A stretch of DNA of 64,000 nucleotides, taken from NCBI RefSeq assembly GCF_004000925.1, contig NZ_BIME01000011.1, positions 124,001 through 188,000 of the forward strand, read 5' to 3'. How positions within the stretch are numbered: position 1 is the first letter of the stretch; each line of letters begins with the position of its first letter. Of the stretch, positions 48,754 to 57,660 are shown piece after piece. Under the pieces are notes generated by a model, which saw only the letters and a program-made list of their open reading frames with translations, did not search any database and had not been told where the DNA came from. A program made the translations under genes and the position numbers. Origin of the DNA: Paenibacillus illinoisensis NBRC 15959 (lineage in GTDB: Bacteria; Bacillota; Bacilli; Paenibacillales; Paenibacillaceae).

Positions 48754-48870
48754 ATTCAGTCTCCTCCTCCATTTAAGCTGATCCCTGTGGATTGAGGTTA
48801 AGCTTACCGAATACTTCTTAATAAGGAAGTGGTTAACTTCTTATCATTTTCTTAAGATAGGCTGCTTCTG

Positions 48871-50013
48871 TTACCTTCCCTGTTCCTCTGAATCATGATG
48901 AACAGAGGCAGGAGCCAGCGGGAAGCGGGTCACAAAATCGGTTCTGCCATTCTCACTGAATGCGGCGATATGGCCATGATGCAGCTCAATCATGGCTTTG
49001 GCAATAGCGAGGCCAAGCCCCGTGCCTCCCGTTTCGCGCGAGCGGGATTTGTCGACCCGGTAGAACCTTTCGAATAAATGAGGCAGATCCTGAGCCGGGA
49101 TAGATTCTCCATAATTACTGATACGGACCACTGCTTCTCCCTCATCAAGGGATAATGCAATTTCAACAACTTTCCCTTGTGCTCCATACCGGATTGCATT
49201 GCTGAACAAATTCTCGTAGGCCCGGACAAGCTCTCCCGGAGCTGCCATAATCCACAGCGGCTCCTGACCGCCAGTGATCTTGTACGTCATGCCTGCCTCT
49301 TCCAGCATGGGAGCAAACTCCTCAGCCAGCTGCATCAGGAACGGATTCAGATTAAGCGGTGTCAGAGACAAGGGAAGGCTTCCACCGCTAACACGTGTAT
49401 ACTCGAATAAATCATCAATCAATTTCCTTAAGGTTAAGGATTTCTCATATGCAATGCTGACATAATAACGCATTTCAATCTCGTCCTGGTACCGATCCTT
49501 CTCGATGTACTCCAGGAAACCAAGAATGGAGGTCAGCGGCGTTCTAAGATCATGAGAGATACCCGTAATCAGGTCATTCTTAGCAGCTACCGCACTTCGC
49601 TCTTCCTGCAGCGATTGCTGCAATTGCTCGGCCATCTGATTGATGCTGGCAGCAACCACGCCGAATTCGTCCGATGTCTTCACCTCGATCCGGTGTGACA
49701 GCTCCCCTTTGGCCACCTCCTGGATGCCGTCAGTAATTTCATCCAGAACCAGCATCACCCTGCGCGTGAACAGGAAAAAGAACAGTACAAAAGCTAGCAC
49801 GCCGATCATAATCATCAGCGGAACAGAACCAACATGGTTAATCAGCCAGCGGATTCCTCTGGCTGGAATGGAGTAATCGGGATATACCTGAGCTGCCAGA
49901 ATCGATTGCACAACCTTGCTGCCTCCATACAGAATAGCTGCCGTCAAAATCCCGCTCAGCATAAAGGCATAGATAAACTTCCACCGAACCGTATTAATCA
50001 ATTTTGAATTCAT
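48871..50013 (-). CDS. VanS-like sensor histidine kinase
   Basis: The 380-residue kinase has two membrane helices with a short outer loop, HAMP (about 80-135), the H-box GISHDLRTPLTSILGF with His154, then N-box NLFSNAIRYG, and G-boxes GTGLGLAIAK. A short sensor loop is typical of membrane-stress or antibiotic-sensing kinases. It is cotranscribed with the regulator upstream and the HAMP-only protein and class A PBP downstream, suggesting control of cell-wall synthesis. Confidence 0.92.
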   Translation of the reverse strand: MNSKLINTVRWKFIYAFMLSGILTAAILYGGSKVVQSILAAQVYPDYSIPARGIRWLINHVGSVPLMIMIGVLAFVLFFFLFTRRVMLVLDEITDGIQEVAKGELSHRIEVKTSDEFGVVAASINQMAEQLQQSLQEERSAVAAKNDLITGISHDLRTPLTSILGFLEYIEKDRYQDEIEMRYYVSIAYEKSLTLRKLIDDLFEYTRVSGGSLPLSLTPLNLNPFLMQLAEEFAPMLEEAGMTYKITGGQEPLWIMAAPGELVRAYENLFSNAIRYGAQGKVVEIALSLDEGEAVVRISNYGESIPAQDLPHLFERFYRVDKSRSRETGGTGLGLAIAKAMIELHHGHIAAFSENGRTDFVTRFPLAPASVHHDSEEQGR

Positions 50014-50079
50014 TTACAAGACTCCCTGCTCATGTGCTTCAACTGCCATGCAACGTAGCGATATAATCGAGCATTCGTG

Positions 50080-50781
50080 TTACGGTTTAATCATTTTGTA
50101 GCCGACACCCCACACAGTTTGAATAAACTTCGGATGTTTGCTGTCGACTTCAATTTTCTCGCGAATCTTCCGGATATGTACCATCACCGTATTATTTGAT
50201 TCCATAAATTCTTCTTTCCATACCTGTCTATAAATTTGCTCCATGCTTAATACAGAGCCTTGATGACGTGCAAGCAGTTCCAGGACGGCAAATTCTCGCG
50301 GAGTCAGCCGAACAGGCTGCTCGTCTACCCAGACCTCATGTGTATCCGTATTGATGACCAGATCATCGATGACCCATTCATGCTCCTTGTGTTCCCGTCC
50401 TTCATTGAACGTATAGTACCTGCGAAGCTGGGATTTGGCCCGGGCAACAAGTTCGAGGGGATTAAACGGCTTGGTCACATAATCGTCCGCACCAATGCTT
50501 AGTCCCGTTATCTTGTCGATATCCATGCTCTTGGCGGACAGCATGATGATGGGCATCTTCTGCTCTTCCCTGATCTTCATGCACGCTTCGATTCCGTCCA
50601 TATTCGGCATCATGACATCCAGAATAATCAGATCGATCTGTTCTTTCTTCAGTTGTTCCAGTGCTTCGAGTCCGTCACTTGCCGTCAAAACCCTGTAACC
50701 TTCATTGCCGAAATAAATCTCCATCAGTTTAATAATTTCCTGCTCGTCATCCACAAGCAGAATGGTAGCTGGCTGTGCCAC
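50080..50781 (-). CDS. VanR/OmpR-type response regulator
   Basis: The protein has a receiver domain (ILLVDDEQEI, phospho-Asp in LIILDVMMPN, Lys in VTKPFNPLEL) and an OmpR winged helix (RQVWKEEFMESNNTVMVHIR). GTG at 50781 is preferred because AAAGGAA stands 7 bases before it; the ATG at 50811 overlaps the upstream gene and has only a weak site. With the kinase at 48871 it forms a two-component system. Confidence 0.93.
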   Translation of the reverse strand: MAQPATILLVDDEQEIIKLMEIYFGNEGYRVLTASDGLEALEQLKKEQIDLIILDVMMPNMDGIEACMKIREEQKMPIIMLSAKSMDIDKITGLSIGADDYVTKPFNPLELVARAKSQLRRYYTFNEGREHKEHEWVIDDLVINTDTHEVWVDEQPVRLTPREFAVLELLARHQGSVLSMEQIYRQVWKEEFMESNNTVMVHIRKIREKIEVDSKHPKFIQTVWGVGYKMIKP

Positions 50782-50807
50782 GGCATTATTCCTTTCGATT
50801 CCATGAA

Positions 50808-51749
50808 TCATTGATTCTTCAAATTATACCACCGGGGAACGAATCTGCGAAAATCATCATGATCTTCCCGAACACGCTCAATCTTGTCCATCATGTCATT
50901 TGTCTCTTCCGGTTTCACCTGCTGGATCCATACCACAGAAGATACAAGCGCCATTGCTGTGTATAAGGAATACAATCTCCAGAACTGCTCGTCAGGCTCA
51001 TTACCGCCAAAGTAACCCTGGATCTGTCCAATGGAATAGGGAATGCTCGTCTCGGATGCAAACAGGCCCAGCTTCAGAAATTCATGAACCGGATCACCCT
51101 GGTCAAAGCGGTTGAAATCTATGACTCCTGCAAGCTTATCATCCTTGATGACAAGATTGCCCGGATGAAAATCATCATGCTGGAATCCATCGGGCCGATG
51201 TTTCATCCAGTCCAGATTCTCCTCGATAAATGCCAGAACATGCTGATCATGTTCCATTTTGACAGAACACTGTCTATACTTCTCCACATAACGCTTATGC
51301 TTCTTGCTCTTGCGAACGTACCACGATTCTGCTTGGTCCTCTACCTTGAAGCGATGGATCTTTCGCAGTTCTGTACCTGCTTCCATGCCTACATCCCATT
51401 GACTTTGTTGGCTCATGTGGGGAAGAGCCTCCGATGCTTCTTCACCCTCGATATAGCCAAGCAGCATATAACCATTCTCTTCATCCAGCCGTCCCATGCT
51501 TATCGGTAATGGACAGCGGACCCCCAATTCCCGCATGGCAGTCATGCATTGATATTCAGTCCTTTTCAAAGATTCCTGAGACAGGTGATATGTACGCAGC
51601 AAAAAATGCCCCTGATCCGGGACAAAGACCTTACATTTCAGATCCGATGAATAACCCCTCAACAAGGGCTCCACCTCTGTTACCTGATGCAGTTGAGGAA
51701 TGTTCTGGAGCAAGCCTTGTAACGCCTGATATGTGAGATTCCGTTTCAA
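50808..51749 (-). CDS. APH-like phosphotransferase
   Basis: The 313-residue protein has the aminoglycoside phosphotransferase/choline kinase motifs: QHDDFHPGNLV (about 190-200, catalytic Asp) and GVIDFNRFDQGDP (about 206-218, metal-binding Asp). N-terminal ATP-binding strand LLRTYHL fits. The substrate may be an aminoglycoside, another antibiotic or a small alcohol such as a sugar. It leads the operon with the VanRS-like pair and the PBP, so resistance or envelope function is more likely than choline use, but this cannot be decided. Confidence 0.82.
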   Translation of the reverse strand: MKRNLTYQALQGLLQNIPQLHQVTEVEPLLRGYSSDLKCKVFVPDQGHFLLRTYHLSQESLKRTEYQCMTAMRELGVRCPLPISMGRLDEENGYMLLGYIEGEEASEALPHMSQQSQWDVGMEAGTELRKIHRFKVEDQAESWYVRKSKKHKRYVEKYRQCSVKMEHDQHVLAFIEENLDWMKHRPDGFQHDDFHPGNLVIKDDKLAGVIDFNRFDQGDPVHEFLKLGLFASETSIPYSIGQIQGYFGGNEPDEQFWRLYSLYTAMALVSSVVWIQQVKPEETNDMMDKIERVREDHDDFRRFVPRWYNLKNQ

Positions 51750-51888
51750 CTCATGGTCCTCCGCTCTTATTGTATAGATAGTATCGTCCGTCTATTGATC
51801 CTTTAACCTATTGCAGTACCGGACTCGCAAGCTTCTATGTATTGTATTAGAACGATCTGATTCAGGCAGTACCAAAAAACCTATGTAT

Positions 51889-52350
51889 TCAATTAGTCAA
51901 ACAATACGCCTTGGACTCTCTCCCCGTCAGGGTCAGCATTGTATATAGCTGCCCTCTATGATGATAAACGTGCCCCATAATCTCGAGCAGCCATTCCAGA
52001 CGACTATAGGACGCCCCCCAATAGGAATCGGTTACCTTCAGCAGTTCCTCCGTGTTAAATTGCCTGTACCGTTGATACAAATACATCTGATTCTCAATAA
52101 GAGCCTGCTTGATCTCGCTTAACGTACGGGGTTGATTCTCTTCATAAAACGCAGCCATCTCCTCTTCCGAGGCACCTTCTGATATGTACACGCCTGCACG
52201 ACAGATCATCGACAAATGCGAGAGCAGCTCACCAACCGGTGGTTTCCCCTCAATCGGAGTCAAAGTCAAATCCTGTTCGGACAGCTCATCACAGATATCA
52301 ATCAATGATGCGACTGCCACATCAATATGTTTGAATGCAGATTGAATCAC
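51889..52350 (-). CDS. DinB-like protein
   Basis: This 153-residue four-helix-bundle protein has three spaced His residues (LSHLSMI, HVYHHRGQLY) that would bind a metal, as in the DinB/YfiT family of thiol transferases. GTG at 52350 has AAGGAAG 8 bases upstream. The thiol cosubstrate in Bacillales is normally bacillithiol. A terminator-bearing neighbour follows on the right side. Confidence 0.8.
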   Translation of the reverse strand: MIQSAFKHIDVAVASLIDICDELSEQDLTLTPIEGKPPVGELLSHLSMICRAGVYISEGASEEEMAAFYEENQPRTLSEIKQALIENQMYLYQRYRQFNTEELLKVTDSYWGASYSRLEWLLEIMGHVYHHRGQLYTMLTLTGRESKAYCLTN

Positions 52351-52461
52351 CGATATCACTTCCTTTTCATCCCATTATACAGAACGTATGATCGTATTTC
52401 AATCAGTATTACACCCCCTATATATATAAACAAGCTACCTAGCAAAACCAACATTCACGAA

Positions 52462-52508
52462 CAAAAAAGTCCCTCCTCCATCATATAGACGGAATCAGGG
52501 ACGTTTTG
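52462..52508 (-). terminator. intrinsic terminator of the YwqG-like gene
   Basis: CAAAAAAGTCCCT (52462-52474) and AGGGACGTTTTG (52497-52508) form a stem with one bulge. On the minus strand it ends in TTTTTT and lies 26 bases after the stop of the gene at 52535. Confidence 0.85.
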
Positions 52509-52534
52509 TTGCTTCTATACTTTCAATCTGGATT

Positions 52535-53476
52535 TTAACTTGAGTATAACGAACAATAGGTTTGATCAAATCTTCCGGCAAACAGATCCGATTTACGAAT
52601 GAAAAATTGCAGTTCTCCGCAGTCCCACCACTGGAAACCAATCGCGTCATGGGTATCTATCTTAAGAAGCAGCAGCGTATCCTCCAGTTCCTGCCGTGTG
52701 CGGTCCGGATCACCGCCATAATGGGCGGTCAGCTTGTTCTCGCATTTCTCTTCATCATACTCGTATTCTTCACCAAGTACGATCTGTAACAGGGCTTGAT
52801 GCTCTGCATCCGGGTGCTGGCCGTCAGGGTAACCGAACATTCCGCCCCAATTCTGGGTACTCGGATGATTCCAGTCCGATTCGAATTCAAGATACCGCTC
52901 ATACAGCCCCCCTTCCGGGTCTGCCACTTCATTCTCGCCCGTCTGCTGTACGGATAGTGCATTCAGCGCCTGGGCATCAACATAAGCATATGTAGGAAAC
53001 TCCAAATTAGGCAGTACCGTAACGGCATGTGCAGCAAATTCGGTCTCCAGCGCGGTAACGCCTTCAGGCTCACGCCTAGTCAAGTTATGCGAATCCGGCT
53101 CATAGATCACATAATGTTCAATATTGTAGGCGGGCTCATCGACTCCAATAAAAAAGTAGAGCATTCCCCGTTCAGGCAAGCTCACGCGCCCATCATTCGG
53201 GGTATATGGAAGCAAGTCCACAAGATTCAGCTGGGCAAGAAAAGTCATCGGCACACCATCCTGTGTCAGCGGCCACTGGATATGCTCAGGGAGGTCCGGA
53301 TTGCCGCCCACACGTGAATTGCCCGTTCGGCGATATTCATCGAGTGTCGATACATCCAGCCGGATTCCCCAGCGACTTGAGGATACCAATAGATCAGCGG
53401 CAGTGCCCAATCCGTACTCCTCCAGCGTTTTGCGAGCTTTTCTAGTCAGACGTTCACATTGTTCGGGTTTAATCAT
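52535..53476 (-). CDS. YwqG family protein (DUF1963)
   Basis: The 313-residue protein fits the YwqG family: HIQWPLTQDGVPMTFLAQLNLVDL near residue 65, YFFIGVDEP, and a C-terminal LLLKIDTHDAIGFQWWDCGELQFFIRKSDL. The family fold is known but the role is not; members are often linked to toxin-immunity loci. It is monocistronic with its own terminator. Confidence 0.85.
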   Translation of the reverse strand: MIKPEQCERLTRKARKTLEEYGLGTAADLLVSSSRWGIRLDVSTLDEYRRTGNSRVGGNPDLPEHIQWPLTQDGVPMTFLAQLNLVDLLPYTPNDGRVSLPERGMLYFFIGVDEPAYNIEHYVIYEPDSHNLTRREPEGVTALETEFAAHAVTVLPNLEFPTYAYVDAQALNALSVQQTGENEVADPEGGLYERYLEFESDWNHPSTQNWGGMFGYPDGQHPDAEHQALLQIVLGEEYEYDEEKCENKLTAHYGGDPDRTRQELEDTLLLLKIDTHDAIGFQWWDCGELQFFIRKSDLFAGRFDQTYCSLYSS

Positions 53477-53572
53477 TCAGATCCTCTCCTTCAGCCAATA
53501 CATCTATGGTGAGACATATTCACGTTCACACCTGTATATTCTTCCGGCACGAGTTCTTTCCCTGCTTGTGGT

Positions 53573-53608
53573 TAAAAAAAGAGACCCGCAGAACCATCCG
53601 CAGGTCTC
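53573..53608 (-). terminator. intrinsic terminator of amtB
   Basis: GAGACCCGCAG (53581-53591) and the CGCAGGTCTC arm (53599-53608) pair, and on the minus strand a run of eight T follows. It sits about 20 bases after the amtB stop. Confidence 0.88.
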
Positions 53609-53626
53609 CTTACATATACAACCTTG

Positions 53627-54916
53627 TTAACGAATCTGCTCGGACGAATCACGCTGTAAAGCCCGAATGTGCTCTTCTCCATCGAGAAACTCATGAGCCT
53701 GATGCGCAGCCATTACGCCATGGTAGCTAATATCCAGTCCCAGATCTTCCTCTTCTTCCGTGGAGCGAACAGGTACCATTTTGCCAATGAGCTTCAGACC
53801 GAACCAGGTCATGACAAAGCCCCAAATGACAAGCGCCGCGAGTCCCAGTGCCTGAACACCGAGCAGCTTCCAGCCACCGCCCATGAATAACCCGCCGTCT
53901 GTGGCGAACAGCCCTACAGCAATCGTCCCCCACATCCCGGATGCCGCATGAACAGGGAAAGCACCAACCGGATCATCGATCCGGCGACGTTCAAGCCAAT
54001 TGGTTGCTGCCATCATGAGCAGGCCGGATACCGCACCGATAAAGATCGCTGCTGCATCGCCAACAAATGCACAGCCTGCCGTAATCCCCACCAGACCGGC
54101 AAGGGATCCATTAATGACGGACGGAGCATCTGAACGTTTGAAGCGGAACAGCGTGTATAACATCGTAACCGCTCCACCCGAGGCAGCTGATAGCATGGTG
54201 ACAATCGCGATATGGCCGATTCTTGCATCCGTGGCGCTCAGTGTGCTCCCGGCGTTGAAGCCGAACCAGCCAAACCACAACAGAAATGCACCTACGGAAG
54301 CAAGCGGAAGATTGCTGGGAAGAGCAATTGCACTCACGCCATGAGGCGTGTATTTGCCTTTGCGCGGACCAATAATGATCGCTGCAGCCAAGGCCGAGAA
54401 TCCTCCCAGGGCATGAATGACAGCCGATCCGGCAAAATCCTGCATGCCCAGCTCGCTGAGCCAACCGCCGCCCCATGCCCAGTGACCGCCAACCGGGTAT
54501 ATTATAGCCGTCATCAAAATGATATACAGGAGGTAGGCCCGGAAGTTGATCCGTTCTGCTACCGCACCTGATACGATGGAAATAACGGCGATGGTGAACG
54601 CCGCCTGGAACAGCCAGAACGTTTCAAGCGATACAGGCACGTCGATATGAGACAGATCACCATTCAGGAAGAATCCCGTAACTCCAACAAACCCTCCGGC
54701 ATCAGAGCCGTACATCAATCCGAATCCAACAGCATAAAACAGTAATGTGCCTATCGTAATGTCGGCAAAAACCTTCATAATAATGTTCACACTATTTTTA
54801 TAACGGACAAACCCGGCCTCCAGGAGGGCAAACCCACCCTCCATCAATAAAATCATGGCCGCACTCAGTACCACCCAGACCGTATCGATCCCGGAGCTTA
54901 ACGTCTCCAAAGTCAT
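53627..54916 (-). CDS. amtB: ammonium transporter
   Basis: The 429-residue protein has 11 membrane helices, opening with the AAMILLMEGGFALLEAGFVR signature, and contains two conserved His lining the pore in the HALGGFSALAAA and VHAASGMWG regions. It carries ammonium or ammonia in a trimer. The ATG overlaps the stop of the coiled-coil gene by 4 bases. No GlnK/GlnB gene, the usual partner, follows; the cytosolic C-terminus is long and acidic (about 400-429). Nitrogen control is expected but no TnrA-type site was located. Confidence 0.93.
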   Translation of the reverse strand: MTLETLSSGIDTVWVVLSAAMILLMEGGFALLEAGFVRYKNSVNIIMKVFADITIGTLLFYAVGFGLMYGSDAGGFVGVTGFFLNGDLSHIDVPVSLETFWLFQAAFTIAVISIVSGAVAERINFRAYLLYIILMTAIIYPVGGHWAWGGGWLSELGMQDFAGSAVIHALGGFSALAAAIIIGPRKGKYTPHGVSAIALPSNLPLASVGAFLLWFGWFGFNAGSTLSATDARIGHIAIVTMLSAASGGAVTMLYTLFRFKRSDAPSVINGSLAGLVGITAGCAFVGDAAAIFIGAVSGLLMMAATNWLERRRIDDPVGAFPVHAASGMWGTIAVGLFATDGGLFMGGGWKLLGVQALGLAALVIWGFVMTWFGLKLIGKMVPVRSTEEEEDLGLDISYHGVMAAHQAHEFLDGEEHIRALQRDSSEQIR

Positions 54917-55332
54917 GCTTGTACATCCTCCGTTTCACTAAGCTGTCTGATCTCGCGGATCATATCGGGCGGAAGCTCAATCTCGCCTTTCTCCTTGATG
55001 TGAGGATGCTCGATTTGCTCCATAATCCGATCCAGTTCACGAATATGACGGCGGATCTGTTCCATCTTGCGAAAGCGCTCCTTCACCTGCACCATATATT
55101 CCACGGCCTGATGATGGGAGGCAGGACGGCCTGCGAACCACTTCCGCACGGGCGACATGGATTGATAGGCGACTTCCTCCGCACGCTTCTTTTGTTCAAA
55201 TTGTTCAATTTTATGTTTGAGGGTTCCAATCTCATTTTCTTTTTTGACCTTCAGCTGCTCGATAAGGTACAATAAATCGGACGATGATATTTGCAATGCT
55301 GTATGGTGGTACACCTCGTCGATTACTAACAT
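54913..55332 (-). CDS. coiled-coil hypothetical protein coupled to amtB
   Basis: The 139-residue cytosolic protein is almost entirely helical, with heptad-like stretches from about residue 22 to 50 (LYLIEQLKVKKENEIGTL) and again from 80 to 110. It has no known domain. The stop overlaps the amtB start (ATGA), and its start is divergent from the DinB gene on the right. Translational coupling suggests that it partners AmtB, perhaps in place of GlnK (inference). Confidence 0.7.
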   Translation of the reverse strand: MLVIDEVYHHTALQISSSDLLYLIEQLKVKKENEIGTLKHKIEQFEQKKRAEEVAYQSMSPVRKWFAGRPASHHQAVEYMVQVKERFRKMEQIRRHIRELDRIMEQIEHPHIKEKGEIELPPDMIREIRQLSETEDVQA

Positions 55333-55528
55333 ATCATGTCAGGACTCCTTACATATCAAGTTACTTGTTACCGATTATAGTTTGCCGTGGTCTGCTCGTC
55401 AATCTTTTTTTGGAGTCCAATTATTTGGATGAGAAGTTGTTCTTCGCAGACGGCTTTATTTTTGTTTGTATAATTACACATAACAACATTAATTCGGCAT
55501 GAACCCATGTATAAGGAGAGGAATGCAC

Positions 55529-56020
55529 ATGTTAACTCGCAATGACGATATTCGGCATGAGATCTGGCAGACCGTCTCGGAGCTGGACGAAGAACAATTG
55601 AACCGAAAACCTGCACCGGAGCAATGGAGTGTTATGCAAGTACTCCGTCACTTGAACCTAATGGAGCGCATCATCGTGAAGCAGGCTGAGCTTGCTCTGC
55701 AGAAGGAACAAAATGTGACCGTCGATAAAAAACCTTACGAGCTTTCACTGGACCGCAGCCGTTCCCTTGATGCTCCACCCCATCTGCAGCCTCCAGCAGA
55801 GCCGGAATCCCTAGCTGACGTTCGCCGGGATCTGGAACAATCCCATCAGGCATTGACTGATTTCGTCCAAAACAATGACTCCTCCCTGCTGCGGAGCAGG
55901 TCTTTCCCTCATCCTGTATTTGGAGAGATGGACCTTGCCCAGTGGGTTGATTTTGCAAGCTATCATGAAGAACGCCATCTCGGGCAGATCAAGGATATCA
56001 AGCAGGCGCTTGGATTTTAA
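55529..56020 (+). CDS. DinB family protein
   Basis: The 163-residue protein is a DinB-like four-helix bundle with QVLRHLNLME (metal His) near residue 41 and SYHEERHLGQI near residue 147, the two His-containing motifs of the family. It is likely a metal-dependent thiol transferase. The start at 55529 has AAGGAGAGG 7 bases upstream. A second DinB-family gene lies 3 kb to the left, but the two are not closely similar. Confidence 0.85.
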   Translation: MLTRNDDIRHEIWQTVSELDEEQLNRKPAPEQWSVMQVLRHLNLMERIIVKQAELALQKEQNVTVDKKPYELSLDRSRSLDAPPHLQPPAEPESLADVRRDLEQSHQALTDFVQNNDSSLLRSRSFPHPVFGEMDLAQWVDFASYHEERHLGQIKDIKQALGF

Positions 56021-56050
56021 GAGCTCTCCTCATCCAAAATAAAAACGTAA

Positions 56051-56090
56051 AAAACCTCCAATGCACGTCAGCGTGAATTGGAGGTTTTTT
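56051..56090. terminator. bidirectional terminator
   Basis: AAAACCTCCAAT (56051-56062) and ATTGGAGGTTTT (56077-56088) form a perfect 12-bp stem with an inner CACG/CGTG pair. A and T tracts on both sides make it suitable for the DinB gene and the convergent acetyltransferase gene. Confidence 0.92.
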
Positions 56091-56161
56091 TAGTTCGAAG
56101 TAGTCATTATTAATTAAAATACTGATCATGGATCATGGCTCATGGCCTGACAGCAGATCAT

Positions 56162-56668
56162 TCACATTATTTTTTTGCCCAAAATCGCCAGATCCCGGTT
56201 CACACCGTCCAGTACAGCCACTTCCGGATAGTAGCCCCATTGCTCAAAACCATGCTTGCGCAGCAAACCAAGACTTGGTTCATTATGTCCAAAGACAAAG
56301 CCCAGAATCGTTGTAATGCCCAGCGCAGGACAAGCAGCAAAAATTGTATTTAACAAACGTCCACCGGCCCCGATTCCCCGGCATTGCTCATCAACGTACA
56401 CACTGACTTCCACCGTACCGTTGTAAGCTGGCCGCCCGTAAAATGAACTCAGACTGGCCCAGGCCATAACTTGTCCTTCAAGTCTCATCACCCAGAGCGG
56501 ACGACGGTCCGGTGAATGCTCCTCAAACCAAGGTACGCGCTGCTCAACCGTAACAGGCTCCAGGTCTGCTGTCACCATCCGGCTCTCGATTGTGGAATTA
56601 TAAATCTCCACAATTCTCGGCAAATCCTCAAGACGCGCATATTCAATCTGCACACTATCCAGCTTCAT
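56162..56668 (-). CDS. phosphinothricin acetyltransferase-like GNAT
   Basis: The 168-residue protein matches the PAT/YwnH branch of GNAT: IVEIYNSTIESRMVT near the N-terminus, SLSSFYGRPAYNGTVEVSVY (about 73-92), and the acetyl-CoA loop QCRGIGAGGRLL (about 95-106). Members acetylate phosphinothricin or methionine sulfoximine-type amino acids. That substrate class resembles phosphonate amino acids such as the one predicted for this genome, so a detoxifying role is worth considering; most genomic copies have other native roles. GGAGGAG precedes the ATG. Confidence 0.88.
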   Translation of the reverse strand: MKLDSVQIEYARLEDLPRIVEIYNSTIESRMVTADLEPVTVEQRVPWFEEHSPDRRPLWVMRLEGQVMAWASLSSFYGRPAYNGTVEVSVYVDEQCRGIGAGGRLLNTIFAACPALGITTILGFVFGHNEPSLGLLRKHGFEQWGYYPEVAVLDGVNRDLAILGKKIM

Positions 56669-56806
56669 GTCTACTCCTCCATCATTCCAGATCGAACTCT
56701 AGTATGACGAATATTATAACGGAGAAGGCAAGCAGACGTCATCCCCCAAACATTCCTATGAAAAGGCGAGGGAATACCATACCATGAACGGTTTACTCCA
56801 TTGCAT

Positions 56807-57229
56807 TTAGTTGATTGCTTTACTCTCCACAGGTGAAGAAAGTCTAATCAAGGTCGATGGCTGTCCAAATGCCATGGAAGCATCTATAAAGCTCTCTAGA
56901 GATTGAACAGAATCTGTCAAAACCTTGATTAAATAATTGTACGATCCAGCCAGCCGATGACACTCAATCACACTCGTATGATCTTTGCAAAACGCTGTGA
57001 ACTGTTCACACTTTGTATTGTTATAGAGGATAAATGCTGTGATAGGTTTGTCTATTTTGTCCGGATTAATGATTGCTTTATAGCCAGCGATAATTCCTTT
57101 CTCTTCAAGCTTCTTAACCCTCTCATTCACTGCAGGGGTGGATAACCCTACTTTTTTCCCTAGTTCCGTAAAGGAACACCGGGCATTTTCCTGCAAGTGT
57201 AATAGTATGTCTCGATCAATCTCATCCAT
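56807..57229 (-). CDS. Lrp/AsnC-family regulator
   Basis: The 140-residue protein has an N-terminal winged helix (CSFTELGKKVGLSTPAVNERVKKLEEKGII) and a C-terminal RAM domain for amino-acid binding. It probably regulates a gene for amino-acid metabolism or export. The gene is divergent from the DUF1272 gene at 57397, so the 168-bp space between them may hold its operator. Confidence 0.92.
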   Translation of the reverse strand: MDEIDRDILLHLQENARCSFTELGKKVGLSTPAVNERVKKLEEKGIIAGYKAIINPDKIDKPITAFILYNNTKCEQFTAFCKDHTSVIECHRLAGSYNYLIKVLTDSVQSLESFIDASMAFGQPSTLIRLSSPVESKAIN

Positions 57230-57396
57230 GGTTATAACTCCTCATTAAGAATTTTAAGAGAAACACTATTTTTTCAACTAAAAAGAAAGTCATTCTATAA
57301 AATTACAATCAGATTATTATGTAAGGGGAGCAATGGTTTTATTAAAATTAGATTAATAGAACGTTTCAAAAAATAAAAATACAGGAGGTCTTTACC

Positions 57397-57603
57397 TTGT
57401 CTTTAGAAATGAGAAATACATGTCAAACCTGCGAAAGCAGGCTCCATACGGATTCTTTAGCGTATATTTGTACGCATGAATGTACTTTTTGCCATGAGTG
57501 TACTGTGGAAATGAAGTATGTGTGCCCTAATTGTAAAGGAGAACTTGTACAAAGGCCAAGAAGTAAATCTTCAATGAGTTGTCCCCTTTCACCTGTTAAA
57601 TGA
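57397..57603 (+). CDS. DUF1272 zinc-binding protein
   Basis: The 68-residue protein has eight Cys/His positions in the pattern TCQTCE, CTHECTFCHEC and VCPNCKGEL, as in DUF1272. It probably binds zinc. The start is TTG with AGGAGG 8 bases upstream. It is followed by a terminator. Function unknown; it is often beside an amino-acid exporter or Lrp regulator. Confidence 0.87.
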   Translation: MSLEMRNTCQTCESRLHTDSLAYICTHECTFCHECTVEMKYVCPNCKGELVQRPRSKSSMSCPLSPVK

Positions 57604-57609
57604 ACAAAA

Positions 57610-57640
57610 GCAGTCGATCATGGATCGGCTGCCTTTTTTA
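57610..57640 (+). terminator. intrinsic terminator of the DUF1272 gene
   Basis: GCAGTCGATC (57610-57619) and GATCGGCTGC (57623-57632) form a 10-bp stem with one G-U and a 3-base loop, followed by TTTTTT. Confidence 0.9.
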
Positions 57641-57660
57641 AAATTTCTCGTTGAGCTTCC

